Shown here: positions 34,156 through 34,336 of the stretch, piece by piece
How the letters are laid out: each line of letters opens with the position of its first letter
Numbering within the stretch: position 1 is the first letter of the stretch
Assembly: GCF_016583795.1 (NCBI RefSeq)
Contig: NZ_NRRS01000040.1
Location: forward strand, 1-34,336
DNA from: Rhabdochromatium marinum
Lineage (GTDB): Bacteria; Pseudomonadota; Gammaproteobacteria; Chromatiales; Chromatiaceae
DNA length: 34,336 nucleotides
Direction: 5' to 3'
Program-made: the position numbers and the translations under genes
The notes under the pieces: model-generated
Database searches by the model: none
What the model saw: the letters and a program-made list of their open reading frames with translations, nothing else
Told to the model about the DNA's origin: nothing

Positions 34156-34336
34156 GAGATAGACTCTAGCCTTAAAAAAAGTGCTTTTTGATGCTATAAC
34201 AGGTATATAAAAAACACTATCTCAACAGGCAAGGCGGCGAAGTTGCTTGGCGTAACAGTAAAAACAGTTCAGCGATGGGAGCGGGAAGGCAGACTGATTC
34301 CCGTCGCTCGCACCGATAGCAATCGCCGCCTTTACA
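34156..34336 (+). mobile_element. Left end of an IS607-type element (runs off the window)
   Basis: The element begins inside the kinase codon series at a GG dinucleotide (34155-34156); IS607-family serine transposases are known to use GG targets and leave no target duplication or inverted repeats. The foreign segment is markedly A/T-rich beside its GC-rich surroundings and holds a short inverted repeat, AAAAAG/CTTTTT at 34176-34189. The start of the transposase reading frame follows. The right end and any tnpB are beyond the window. Confidence 0.75.
34207..34336 (+). CDS. IS607-type serine transposase TnpA, N-terminal MerR-like helix-turn-helix (partial)
   Basis: The frame encodes STGKAAKLLGVTVKTVQRW followed by an EREGR wing and the end of the wing at TDSNRRLY, the DNA-binding head of IS607-family TnpA, which is normally followed by a serine recombinase domain (here off the window). 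Odd feature: after the in-frame stop at 34189-34191 there is no ATG, GTG or TTG before the helix-turn-helix; the first conventional start is a TTG at 34243, inside the motif. Position 34207 is ATA, so a rare start codon or a decayed start is needed. AGG at 34201 sits where relatives often have the ATG. The start given here is therefore provisional. Confidence 0.75.
   Translation, partial: MKNTISTGKAAKLLGVTVKTVQRWEREGRLIPVARTDSNRRLY

Noticed and set aside
1-34336. CRISPR arrays, rRNA genes, prophage genes
   Set aside because: No regularly spaced repeats, no rRNA sequence and no phage structural or integrase genes were seen.

Overview
The window is GC-rich gammaproteobacterial chromosome. Dense genes, the accA-tilS pair, a GroEL-type CnoX co-chaperone, an anaplerotic PEP carboxylase and a GH13_18 phosphorylase fit a purple sulfur bacterium (Chromatiales), but that placement is inferred from protein flavour, not from a marker gene.

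Layout. (1) 1-7.8 kb is mostly housekeeping: a PIN-domain toxin without a visible antitoxin, cnoX, tilS and accA on the minus strand, ppc, and a TerB/DUF533 protein. (2) 7.9-23.6 kb is an exopolysaccharide locus of the Wzx/Wzy type: an initiating phosphoglycosyl transferase fused to a STAS domain, two glycosyltransferases, a polymerase/ligase-like membrane protein (minus strand), a DUF6492 protein, a dynamin-like GTPase (minus strand), a lipoprotein with a calcium-binding-type repeat, a very large SLBB outer-membrane export protein, an Rpn-type nuclease gene inserted among them, a Wzz-like chain-length protein, a Wzx flippase and a sulfotransferase. (3) 23.6-31.2 kb is regulatory: a WecG/TagA glycosyltransferase carrying two C-terminal STAS domains, a receiver-PP2C phosphatase, a free STAS protein, an RsbW-type kinase, a PhnD-like binding protein and a hybrid histidine kinase with HPt. 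(4) 31.2-34.3 kb holds a GH13_18 sugar phosphorylase-like gene, a doubly truncated PAS/histidine-kinase remnant, and the left end of an IS607-type element that interrupts it.

The most interesting reading is that regions 2 and 3 form one system. Four STAS domains, all with the D-S-[ST] phosphosite motif, occur in the locus: one on the enzyme that starts the polysaccharide, two on a TagA-type glycosyltransferase, and one free. A matching PP2C phosphatase and serine kinase of the RsbU/RsbW type sit directly downstream, fed by a hybrid kinase and periplasmic binding protein. I infer a partner switch that acts on the glycosyltransferases themselves rather than only on a sigma factor. No tyrosine autokinase (BY-kinase) is visible in the locus. 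The sulfotransferase suggests the polymer is sulfated.
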